This document shows positions 34,587 to 42,537 of a DNA stretch of 64,000 bases, piece after piece. The position numbers and the translations under genes were made by a program. Numbering within the stretch: the first letter of the stretch is position 1; each line of letters opens with the position of its first letter. The DNA lies in assembly GCA_026713745.1 (NCBI GenBank), contig JAPONU010000255.1, forward strand, positions 41,187-105,186, read 5' to 3'. This stretch comes from a bacterium. GTDB taxonomy: Bacteria; Actinomycetota; Acidimicrobiia; Acidimicrobiales; CATQHL01. The notes beneath the pieces are model-generated. The model saw nothing but the letters and a program-made list of their open reading frames with translations. It was not told the DNA's origin and made no database searches.

Positions 34587-35506
34587 GCGGGCGGGCTCGG
34601 ATCCCGACCGGTTGCCGCATCCGTCCCGGCGCGGCCGCCCCGGCGCCGGCCGCCTGCGTACTCGAATCCGAATCGACCCTTGATGCACAGGTGCCCGGAG
34701 GTCACCTCGTGATCATCCGGCGAGGTGACCCGGAAGATCTCGTTGTCCTGGGTGTGCAGTTCCAGATTGCAGCCGACGCCGCAGTAGGGGCAGACGGTCG
34801 TGGTCATCGACTGCGCCTCGGGGTCGAACCGGCCCGACTCCCGCAGGTCGAACTCCCGGGTGAAGATGAGCGCTCCCGTGGGGCACACCCCGATGCAGTT
34901 GCCGCAGTACACGCACGCCGACTCGGGCAGTTCGACGTCGTGCTCGGTGGAGATGCGGGCATCGAATCCCCGACCCGCCACGGCGATGGCGAAGGTGTAC
35001 TGGGCCTCGGTGCCGCAGGCGTCGACGCACTTGTAGCAGAGCACGCAGCGGTCGTAGTCCCGCACGTACAACTCATCATGGCGCCTCACCGGCTCGGCGA
35101 CCCGGCGCCGGTCGGCACCGTGGCGCTCGGGGTCGGTCCCGTACTCCTCGAGCCAGCGCAGGATGTTCACCTCGGCACGGGAGAGGTCCACCGAGGAGGC
35201 GAGCAACTCCAGAACCATCCGGCGCGACCGCCGCACCCGGTCGCTGCCGGTCCTGACTTCCATGCCCTCGGCGACGCGGCGGGAGCAGGCCGGCACCAGG
35301 GTGCGTGAACCCTCCAGTTCCACGACGCACACCCGGCAGGCGTTGACCGGCGTGATCGTCGGCGCCCAGCAGATCGTCGGCACCTCCACCCCGGCGTCGC
35401 GGCAGACGTCCAGAATGGTGCTGCCTTCGGGCGCGGTCCGCTCTGCGCCGTCGATGCGCACCGTCACCTTGCGCCGGGGGATGCCCACCGGCACCGGAGC
35501 GCTCAC
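34583..35506 (-). CDS. Formate dehydrogenase catalytic subunit, N-terminal iron-sulfur part only
   Basis: 307-residue iron-sulfur protein equal to the front part of an FdsA/FdhA-type subunit. A plant-type [2Fe-2S] domain has Cys46, 57, 60 and 74. Two ferredoxin clusters follow: Cys154/157/160/164 and Cys198/201/204/208. Then comes the Fe4S4 domain that normally opens the molybdopterin region: CPYCGVGC (239-246) and CIKGRFGFEY (Cys274). The chain ends in a 23-residue Gly/Arg-rich tail exactly where RLT.PLIR would continue. That continuation opens the gene at 58203. The His-Cys3 cluster usually found between the [2Fe-2S] and ferredoxin clusters is missing. ATG overlaps the stop of the diaphorase fusion gene. 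Confidence 0.85.
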   Translation of the reverse strand: MSAPVPVGIPRRKVTVRIDGAERTAPEGSTILDVCRDAGVEVPTICWAPTITPVNACRVCVVELEGSRTLVPACSRRVAEGMEVRTGSDRVRRSRRMVLELLASSVDLSRAEVNILRWLEEYGTDPERHGADRRRVAEPVRRHDELYVRDYDRCVLCYKCVDACGTEAQYTFAIAVAGRGFDARISTEHDVELPESACVYCGNCIGVCPTGALIFTREFDLRESGRFDPEAQSMTTTVCPYCGVGCNLELHTQDNEIFRVTSPDDHEVTSGHLCIKGRFGFEYAGGRRRGGRAGTDAATGRDPSPPA

Positions 35507-37275
35507 CCCGACCCTCCACCGGCGACCCCGTTCAAGAGCCCCAGACGCAGCGCCGAGCCGACTGCCGAGGCCGCCGTGTGGCCCAGCCCGCAGATCGAGG
35601 CGTCGCTCATCACCGCTGCCAGGTCGTCGAGCAGGTCGTCGTCACCCTGCAGGGCCGAGCCGGCCCGCAACCGCACGATCGTCTCGTTCTGGCGGACGGT
35701 GCCCACCCTGCACGGCACACACTGCCCGCAGGACTCATCACGGAAGAAGGCGGTGATCCGCTCGACGATGTCACCGATGTCGGTGCCCCCGCCGAAGACG
35801 GTGACCGCGCCCGAACCGAGCGTGAGATCCGCCGCACCGACGTCCTCGAAGGTAAGAGGCACGTCGCCTGCCCCCGGCGACACGAACACTCCTGCAGCCC
35901 CGCCCAGTAGCACCGCCCCGGGTGAGTCCGGGGCGCCGGCAAGAGCCAGCAACTCGTCCAGGCGCGTGCCGAACGGCACCTCGTAGACGCCGGCGCGATT
36001 CACGTCGCCGGCCACTGAGAACAACTTCGTGCCGGGACTCTCGGCCGTGCCAACCGCGCGGAACGCAGCCGCGCCGGCGGTGAGTATCACCGGCACGTTG
36101 TGGAGCGTCTCGACGTTGTTGACCACGGTGGGCCGCCCGAACAACCCCACCTCGGTGGGGAACGGCGGCTTCGAGCGAGGCTCGCCCCGGTAGCCCTCCA
36201 GTGAGTTGAACAGTGCCGTCTCCTCACCGCAGATGTAGGCCCCGGCCCCCCGGCGGACCTCGATGTCGAAACGCAGACCGCTGCCGGCCACGTCGGCACC
36301 CAGCAGCCCGCCGTGACGCGCCCGGTCGATGGCGGCGGCGATCCGATCCTCGGCGGTGGGATACTCGCCCCTGATGTAGACGTAGCCCTTCGAGGCGCCC
36401 ACGGTCACCCCGGCGATCGTCATGGACTCCACCAGCGCGAAAGGGTCACCCTCCAGCAACGCCCGATCCTTGAACGTGCCCGGCTCGGACTCATCGGCAT
36501 TGCACACGATGTAGCGCTCCCGGCGCGCCGAGGCGGCGACGGCCCGCCACTTCACGCCGGTCGGGAAGGCGGCTCCTCCCCTGCCCCGGAGACCCGAGTC
36601 GGCGATCTCGCGCAGCACCGCCTCGGGTCCCATTTCCAGCGCGATCCGCAACGCCCGGTACCCGCCATGCGCCCGATACTCCTCGAGGCTGGCCGGATCC
36701 GCGACCCCGATGCGCCCGGTCAGCCAGGCAGGCCCAGCGGAGACCACACGGGGCGCAGGTTCCGTCGCACCCTCACCCTCGAGGGCGCCGGCCAGTGACC
36801 CGGTGGCGGTCCAGCGGGCCCCGTCGGGCCCCGCGCGCTGCACGAACACCGCAGGAGCCCGGTCACACTGGCCGAGGCACGGGCTGGGGTGCACGCCGAC
36901 CGGCACGCCGTCTTGGTGCCCCGTGTGGCCCGCTGGCGCGCGGTAGTCGGGGTGAATCCGGCAGGCGATGTCGTCACAGACGTGCGCGACCGTTCGGGGG
37001 CCCTCCTCGGTGCGCAGCAGCGCGTAGAACGTGGCGACGCCGAAAGCCTCGGCGCGGGGCACTTCGAGGCGCGTGCACAACTCGGCCAACGCTTCCGGGC
37101 TGATCCAGCCGACTCCGTCCTGCAGAGTATGCAGGGCCGGCAGCAACAGGTGCCGACGATCCGGCCCACGACGGGCCACGCGCGAGTCGACAGTGTCGTG
37201 GCTGTGCCCGACAGCGGCGTCCAGGACACGCTCCTCCGCCGGTGTCGGGGCGCCGGCGGAGGATCTCGACTCCAT
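35503..37275 (-). CDS. NuoE-NuoF fusion, diaphorase subunit of NAD-linked formate dehydrogenase
   Basis: 590-residue fusion of the two diaphorase subunits (FdsG plus FdsB, homologous to complex I NuoE and NuoF). Residues about 15-145 are the thioredoxin-like [2Fe-2S] domain with Cys100, 105, 133 and 137. From about 185 the FMN/NADH domain has GLRGRGGAAFPTGVKW (229-244), NADESEPGTFKDR and ICGEETAL. The C-terminal [4Fe-4S] motif is ESCGQCVPCRVGT with a later Cys in ICGLGH. Electrons from formate would pass to NAD+ through this unit. Complex I is unlikely because no other nuo gene is present. It overlaps the downstream iron-sulfur gene by 4 bases and follows the Mo-hydroxylase genes after a 67-base gap. 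Confidence 0.9.
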   Translation of the reverse strand: MESRSSAGAPTPAEERVLDAAVGHSHDTVDSRVARRGPDRRHLLLPALHTLQDGVGWISPEALAELCTRLEVPRAEAFGVATFYALLRTEEGPRTVAHVCDDIACRIHPDYRAPAGHTGHQDGVPVGVHPSPCLGQCDRAPAVFVQRAGPDGARWTATGSLAGALEGEGATEPAPRVVSAGPAWLTGRIGVADPASLEEYRAHGGYRALRIALEMGPEAVLREIADSGLRGRGGAAFPTGVKWRAVAASARRERYIVCNADESEPGTFKDRALLEGDPFALVESMTIAGVTVGASKGYVYIRGEYPTAEDRIAAAIDRARHGGLLGADVAGSGLRFDIEVRRGAGAYICGEETALFNSLEGYRGEPRSKPPFPTEVGLFGRPTVVNNVETLHNVPVILTAGAAAFRAVGTAESPGTKLFSVAGDVNRAGVYEVPFGTRLDELLALAGAPDSPGAVLLGGAAGVFVSPGAGDVPLTFEDVGAADLTLGSGAVTVFGGGTDIGDIVERITAFFRDESCGQCVPCRVGTVRQNETIVRLRAGSALQGDDDLLDDLAAVMSDASICGLGHTAASAVGSALRLGLLNGVAGGGSG

Positions 37276-37342
37276 CGTTCCAGCCTAGAAGCGCGGTTCG
37301 GCTTGACAGAGTCAACCTCACTGCGCCGCGCCGGGACGCTCC

Positions 37343-39733
37343 TCAGCCAGCCGGACGCCCCCGCAGCAGGGCGCGCAGGCGCGGGGGGCTCAGGTTGGAC
37401 TGTGTGATGGCCACTCCCAGCGGCGCCACGGCGTCGTGCACCGCCGCGGCGAGCACCGCCGGCGTCACGATGATCGCCCCCTCCCCGGCCCCCCGGAAGC
37501 CGCCGAGCAACTCCGAGGGCGTCTCGCGGTGCACGATACGCGGGCGAACCGCATCGCCGAATGTTGGGATCATGTAGTCCAGGAGCGTCGAGGTCTGCGG
37601 TTGACCGTTCTCGTCGTAGCAGATCTCCTCGAAGAACGTCTGCCCCACAGCCTGCGCGACAGCGCCGTGGATCTGCCCGTCCAGTATCACGTTGTCGATC
37701 ACGGTCCCACAGTCGTGCACGATGGTCAGGTCGTGCACCGTCACGACCCCCGTGGCCTCGGTGACCTCGACGACAGCGGCCGCGGCGGCGGTGGAATAGG
37801 TGGCGGCCACGTTCAGTTTGCCGCGCTCATCGGGGAAGGGGCTGGTGTTGCCCGGGTCGTATCCCACCACCACCGACAACCCCGGGTCCATGCCCGGCGG
37901 CAGCAGGAACGTGTGGAGATAGGCGGCCGCGGCGATCTGGCCGAACGGGATCGCCGCCTCCCCCAGGCGGAAGAACCCGTCGGCGGTTTCGATCTGATCG
38001 GGGGGTGCTTCCAGCATCCCCGCGGCGATGGCCGCCATCTTGTCGCGCACCTGCCGGGCGGCCTTGATGACGGCCCCGCCGCCCATGACCGCCGATCGGC
38101 TCCCCCACGTTCCGGTGCCGTAAGGCAGTGCCGCCGTGTCGCCGTCGGTGACCTCCACGTCGTCGGGGCTGATGCCCAGAACCTCGGCGGCCACTTTGGC
38201 GAAGATCGTCTCGTGGCCCTGGCCCTGGGACTTGGTGCCGACCGCCACGTTGACCCTGCCGTCGGGCTGCACGGTCAGCATGGCCATCTCGTAGCCACCG
38301 AAGCGTCCCGCCAGGGCGTGGATGTTGGGCGCCGTGGGCTCGACCATCTGGGCGATGCCGACGCCGACGAGTCGGCCTTGCGACCTGGCCACCTCCCGCG
38401 CTTCGCAGGCGGCGTCGTAGCCCGCAGCCTCGAGCAACTCGGTGAGCTGCTCGCCGAAGCTGCCGGTGTCGAGCACCGCGCCGGTGGCCGTCACGTAGGG
38501 GCGGGGCTCGTCGGGGATCATGTTGAGCCGGCGCATCGTCACAGGATCGATACCGAGCCTCTCGCCCACGAGGTCCAGGACCCGCTCCATCAAGAAGATG
38601 CCCTGCGGCTGGCCGTAGCCGCGATAGCCACCCATCGGACACTTGTTGGTCGCCACACAGCGCATCTCGAAGGCGTAGTCCGCCAGGTCGTAGCAGTTGG
38701 GTACGACGCTCGTGGTCACGATCGCCGGCGCGCACCCCAGGATGTACAACTCCGGGGACCCGACGTCCACGACGAAGTCCGCCCGCAGCCCCAGCACTCG
38801 GCCGTCGTCGCGGTAGGCCACCTCCACCTCGTGTGACTGCTCGCGCGAGTGCAGCCCGGACAGGAGGTTCTCGGTGCGGTCCTGCTGCCAGACCACCGGG
38901 TGGCGGACCCGCATCGCCAGCACCGCCACCAGCACCTCCTCGCGCATGAAGTGCGCCTTGTTCCCGAAGCCACCGCCCATGTCGGGCGCCACGACCCTGA
39001 CCCTGGCCTCGCTCAGGCCGGTGATGTCCGAGATGACCGTGCGCAATGTGTGCGGGACCTGCGTCGACACGTACATCTCGAGGCGCCCGGAGGCGGGGTC
39101 GAACTCGCCGAGCGCGCCGTGGCCCTCCATCGGCAGTCCACTGATGCGGTGATGCGTGAACCGCTCCTGCAGCACCCCGTCGGCGTTGGCGAACGCCGCC
39201 TCGACGTCGCCGTGGGCGCCCGGCATGTACAGGAAGACGTTGTCCCCCCAGTCCTCGTACAGCAGCGGTGCCTCGGCCTCCAGCCCGGCCTCGGCATCGC
39301 TGACCGCCGGGAGCTCCTCGTAGTCCACCTCGATGAGCTCGAGGGCGTCCTCGGCGATGTAACGGCTGTCGGCGACGACGGCCGCTACAGGCTCGCCCAC
39401 GAACCGCACCTTGTCGGTGGCGAGCACCGACCACGTGATCTGCCGCAGCGTCGGGATCATGGGGAGGTGATGGCTGAACTCGCCTGTCTCGACCGCCAGT
39501 TCGGCTCCGGTGAACACCCCGATGACGCCGGGCAGGGTCATGGCGCCGGAGACGTCCACATCGCGGATCCGGGCGTGGGCCAGCGGGCTCCGCAGGATTG
39601 CCACGTGCTTGAGGTCGGGCCGCTGGACGTCACCGAGGTACTCGCCTTCGCCACACAGCAGCCGGGTGTCCTCGCGGCGCCGCGTTCGGGTACCTGTACG
39701 CGGAGGCGCCTCGGGCGGCGCGAGGACGCTCAC
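37343..39733 (-). CDS. Molybdenum hydroxylase large subunit (xanthine dehydrogenase/CoxL family)
   Basis: 796-residue molybdopterin-cytosine-dinucleotide subunit of a three-part hydroxylase that inserts oxygen from water into an aldehyde or N-heterocycle. The N-terminal a/b hammerhead domain has LLCGEGEYLGDV. The Mo-binding part has MGGGFGNKAHF, GTKSQGQGHET and the end region FRGAGEGAI with the catalytic Glu. The loop that is AYRCSFR in true CO dehydrogenase or AYRGAGR in form II reads GGYRGYGQPQG, so CO is not the substrate. GTG 39733 overlaps the small-subunit stop as GTGA. The upstream extension of the frame to 39901 is antisense-like and rejected. Confidence 0.88.
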   Translation of the reverse strand: MSVLAPPEAPPRTGTRTRRREDTRLLCGEGEYLGDVQRPDLKHVAILRSPLAHARIRDVDVSGAMTLPGVIGVFTGAELAVETGEFSHHLPMIPTLRQITWSVLATDKVRFVGEPVAAVVADSRYIAEDALELIEVDYEELPAVSDAEAGLEAEAPLLYEDWGDNVFLYMPGAHGDVEAAFANADGVLQERFTHHRISGLPMEGHGALGEFDPASGRLEMYVSTQVPHTLRTVISDITGLSEARVRVVAPDMGGGFGNKAHFMREEVLVAVLAMRVRHPVVWQQDRTENLLSGLHSREQSHEVEVAYRDDGRVLGLRADFVVDVGSPELYILGCAPAIVTTSVVPNCYDLADYAFEMRCVATNKCPMGGYRGYGQPQGIFLMERVLDLVGERLGIDPVTMRRLNMIPDEPRPYVTATGAVLDTGSFGEQLTELLEAAGYDAACEAREVARSQGRLVGVGIAQMVEPTAPNIHALAGRFGGYEMAMLTVQPDGRVNVAVGTKSQGQGHETIFAKVAAEVLGISPDDVEVTDGDTAALPYGTGTWGSRSAVMGGGAVIKAARQVRDKMAAIAAGMLEAPPDQIETADGFFRLGEAAIPFGQIAAAAYLHTFLLPPGMDPGLSVVVGYDPGNTSPFPDERGKLNVAATYSTAAAAAVVEVTEATGVVTVHDLTIVHDCGTVIDNVILDGQIHGAVAQAVGQTFFEEICYDENGQPQTSTLLDYMIPTFGDAVRPRIVHRETPSELLGGFRGAGEGAIIVTPAVLAAAVHDAVAPLGVAITQSNLSPPRLRALLRGRPAG

Positions 39734-40194
39734 GACCCCTCCCCCGCGACGGCTTCGAGAGCGGCGACGATGTTCACGTACCCGGTGCAGCGGCAGAGGT
39801 TGCCCGACATCCATTCCTCTATCCGCTCCCTGGTCGGGTGCGGGTCCGTCTCGAAGAGCTCCAACGCCGTCAGGACCATCCCCGGCGTGCAGAAGCCGCA
39901 CTGCAGGCCGTGGTGTTCGGACAGGGCCTGCTGGATCGGGTGCAACGCCCCCGGCGAACCGACACCCTCGATGGTGCGCACCTCGGCCCCACCCACCTGG
40001 ACGGTGAACAGGAGGCAGGAACGCACACCGCTCCCGTCGAGGTGGACCGTGCAGGCCCCGCAGGCGCCCTGCTCGCAGCCGGCGTGAGCCCCTCGCATGG
40101 CGAGGCGATCCCGCAGCGTGTCCAGCAACAGCTCGCGGGGCTCGACGTCGACCTCTGCGGCCTCACCGTTGAGCGAGAACCGGACAGCTGTCAT
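39730..40194 (-). CDS. Molybdenum hydroxylase [2Fe-2S] small subunit (CoxS-like)
   Basis: 154-residue iron-sulfur subunit passing electrons from the Mo site to the FAD subunit. The plant-type cluster ligands are in GCEQGACGACTVHLDG with a later Cys in RSCL. The second, C-terminal cluster is CGFCTPGM and GNLCRCTGY. The start is ATG 40194. It sits between the FAD subunit (51 bases upstream) and the large subunit (overlapping), the order M-S-L seen in CO-dehydrogenase-type operons. The substrate is that of the large subunit and is unknown. Confidence 0.93.
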   Translation of the reverse strand: MTAVRFSLNGEAAEVDVEPRELLLDTLRDRLAMRGAHAGCEQGACGACTVHLDGSGVRSCLLFTVQVGGAEVRTIEGVGSPGALHPIQQALSEHHGLQCGFCTPGMVLTALELFETDPHPTRERIEEWMSGNLCRCTGYVNIVAALEAVAGEGS

Positions 40195-40245
40195 GGCTTG
40201 GGATCCCTCATCCGGATACTCCTCGTCATGGGCGGCCGCGGGCTC

Positions 40246-41136
40246 TCAGTCGCCGGCTCCCCAGCCGGTTGATCCTGCTCGCTGCCATGCCGTGCGCACT
40301 GCGTCGGCGGCGAGCACCGCTGCAAGCTCGCGCCGGTATTCCTTCGATCCGTGCACGTCGCCGGGAGGATCCGCCAGCGCTGCGGTCCGTCTCCCCAATT
40401 CCGCCGCTGCGCCGGCGCTGAGCGCGGACTCACCCAGCAGGAACTCCCCCGCCGCACTGAGATCCACCGGGGTCGGACCAAGACCGCAGCCGGCTGCACG
40501 TAGCCGGACGCAGGCCCCGGAGCCATCCCGGTGCAGGATCACGACAACGCCGGCCGTGGCGAAGTCACCGTGGCGCCGGGCGAACTCCGCGAACCCGCCA
40601 CCGTCGCCGGGGGTGTGGGCGGGAACCTCGACGGCGCTCAGCAGTTCCTCCGGCTCGAGGCTGGTCGTGAAGGGCCCCGCAAAGAGCTCCGCGGCAGGTA
40701 TCGCCCGCTCGCCGCCGGTGCTTCCGGCGATCACCCTCCCACCGAGCGCCACGAGAAGTGCCGGAAACTCCGCCACCGGATCGGCGTGGGCGATGCTGCC
40801 CCCGAGGGTGCCCCGATTCCGGATGTGCACATGGCCGATCATCCCTGCGGTCTTGGCGACGATCGGTGCCTCCCGGCGCACCAGAGGGTCGGTCTCCAGG
40901 AATCGATGGCGGCACATGGCCCCGAACCGCAACGTGCCGTTGCGGGTCTCGAAACCCGCGAGATCCGCGACCCGGTTGACGTCCACGAGCAGGGTCGGGC
41001 GCGCCAGCCGCAGGTTCATCAGCGGCACGAGGCTCTGTCCCCCGGCCAGGATCCGCGCCTCGGTGGTGCCGGCGAGGGCCTCGATGGTCTCGGCGACCGA
41101 CGCGGGGGCGACGTAGTCGAACCGCGGGGGCTTCAT
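40246..41136 (-). CDS. Molybdenum hydroxylase FAD subunit (CoxM-like)
   Basis: 296-residue flavoprotein of the PCMH fold. It begins MKPPRFDYVAPASVAETIEAL, has the FAD pyrophosphate motif ILAGGQSLVPLMNLRLA, and the second motif IRNRGTLGGSIAHADP. It accepts electrons from the [2Fe-2S] subunit and passes them to an outside acceptor. ATG 41136 overlaps the stop of the Rieske oxygenase gene as ATGA, so the oxygenase and the hydroxylase are likely co-translated and act in one pathway. Confidence 0.92.
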   Translation of the reverse strand: MKPPRFDYVAPASVAETIEALAGTTEARILAGGQSLVPLMNLRLARPTLLVDVNRVADLAGFETRNGTLRFGAMCRHRFLETDPLVRREAPIVAKTAGMIGHVHIRNRGTLGGSIAHADPVAEFPALLVALGGRVIAGSTGGERAIPAAELFAGPFTTSLEPEELLSAVEVPAHTPGDGGGFAEFARRHGDFATAGVVVILHRDGSGACVRLRAAGCGLGPTPVDLSAAGEFLLGESALSAGAAAELGRRTAALADPPGDVHGSKEYRRELAAVLAADAVRTAWQRAGSTGWGAGD

Positions 41137-42380
41137 CCCGGCACCGCCGCCGGCGCCGCAGCGGCCCGGCGGTCCTCAGCCCGGTAGCACGAAACCAACC
41201 AGGTGTTGAACTGGGCCAGGACCGACTCCTGCCACGAGTACCGCCCCCGCGGTGCGAAGCGCGATCCCATCCCCCGCTGCACCGCCGTGTTGGTCGGCAG
41301 GTCCTGGTTGTTGAAGAGCTCCACGCCGTGGATGGCCGCGCCCAGCAACTCCCCGAACAGTGGTACCTCGAGCGTCGAGGGCGGGAAGATGTAGGCCATC
41401 GTCAGCGTGTGCGACGACTCGCTCACGGGTTGCACGGTGAACCAGAAGGCCGAGTCGGGCTGGAATCCCATCAGCAGGCTGGGGGGAACGTACGCGAACA
41501 ACATCCGCCGGCGCTCGTCGGTGGTCAGCGTCGGGATGATCGGGAAGATGGCCTTCTGAGTCGGATTGAATCCGCCGTCCAGGATCGTCGCACCCATGGC
41601 CCCGTACATGGCGGCGTCCCCATCCTCGAAAGGCGCGTACCAGGCGTTCCGCGACGGCGCGAAGTCGTGGATCCCCTTGTGGAGGCGGTCGGGGTGGTAC
41701 CCCTCCATGAAGTTCTCGACCATGATCTTCCAGTTGAACGGGAGACCCGGGATGGTCTCGGGCTCGACGGTCACCATGTCCTCGACGTGGTAGTTCGCCA
41801 GGACCTCGTCGAGGGGGCCCAGCCGCGGGCCGAGCGGCGAGGCTTCCTCGTCGAAGTTGACGAAGATGAACCCCTTCCAGAGTTCGGTCCGCAGCCGGGG
41901 AAGGGCGACGTCCGACCGGGCGAACCCCTCCGTCCTCCCCATCTCGGGCGCACCCACGAGCCTGCCTTCGAGGTCGTACGTCCACCAGTGGTACGGGCAG
42001 CGGAAGGTCCGGCAATTGCCGGACGTCTCCGGCGGCAACTCGAACCATTCCGACGGTGGCCGTTGTGCCGGCGCCGTCACGCACATCCCCCGGTGCTGGC
42101 AGACCGAGGACATCACGTTGATCTCGTTCTGCGCTCCGCGTACGACGATCAGGGGCTCACCTGCCACCGTGATCGTGTAGTAGTCCCCGCTGTCGGGGAT
42201 CTGGTCGCTGCGCCCCACACAGACCCACTCGTGACCGAAGACGGCTTCCTTCTCGAACGCGAAGAACCCCGGATCGGAGTACACCGCAGGCGGGAGACCG
42301 ACCGCAGCGGTGAAGTCCTGCGCCGAGGCGTCCAGACTCTCCAGCGGGATGGGACAGCGGCGGTGTTTCGACACGGTCAT
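41133..42380 (-). CDS. Rieske non-heme iron oxygenase alpha subunit (1)
   Basis: Ring-hydroxylating/demethylating-type oxygenase of 415 residues. The Rieske centre has CQH and CPYH ligands, but 31 residues separate the pair instead of the usual 16-18; the insert is Pro/Glu-rich. The mononuclear iron site is NFMEGYHPDRLH, with a likely Asp ligand in NNQDLP. The C-terminus RGRYSWQESVLAQFNTWL is shared with the two other Rieske proteins here. ATG 42380 has AGGAG directly abutting it; GTG 42374 would have the ideal 6-base spacing, so the true start may be the GTG. It is the first gene of the operon running to 32715. No ferredoxin or reductase partner is in the window. Confidence 0.88.
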   Translation of the reverse strand: MTVSKHRRCPIPLESLDASAQDFTAAVGLPPAVYSDPGFFAFEKEAVFGHEWVCVGRSDQIPDSGDYYTITVAGEPLIVVRGAQNEINVMSSVCQHRGMCVTAPAQRPPSEWFELPPETSGNCRTFRCPYHWWTYDLEGRLVGAPEMGRTEGFARSDVALPRLRTELWKGFIFVNFDEEASPLGPRLGPLDEVLANYHVEDMVTVEPETIPGLPFNWKIMVENFMEGYHPDRLHKGIHDFAPSRNAWYAPFEDGDAAMYGAMGATILDGGFNPTQKAIFPIIPTLTTDERRRMLFAYVPPSLLMGFQPDSAFWFTVQPVSESSHTLTMAYIFPPSTLEVPLFGELLGAAIHGVELFNNQDLPTNTAVQRGMGSRFAPRGRYSWQESVLAQFNTWLVSCYRAEDRRAAAAPAAVPG

Positions 42381-42537
42381 CTCCTGTTCGTCCGAGGCGC
42401 TCGCGCCGCCCGCTCCCGGTCTGATCAGGACCAGCGAACGCCACGCGGCGACTATGCTCGCCATCCACGTTCGGGCGGCGACCATAGCAGCCGCCGGACA
42501 GCACCGGGGAACGTTCGAGGACACAGGAGCACCGGAG

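Noticed and set aside
34583..37275. Complex I (NuoEFG) genes
   Set aside because: NuoE and NuoF are fused, no other nuo gene is present, and the third protein carries the formate-dehydrogenase-type Fe4S4 domain; Fds-type formate dehydrogenase fits better.
37343..41136. Aerobic CO dehydrogenase (coxMSL)
   Set aside because: Gene order matches, but the large-subunit loop lacks both known CO dehydrogenase motifs.
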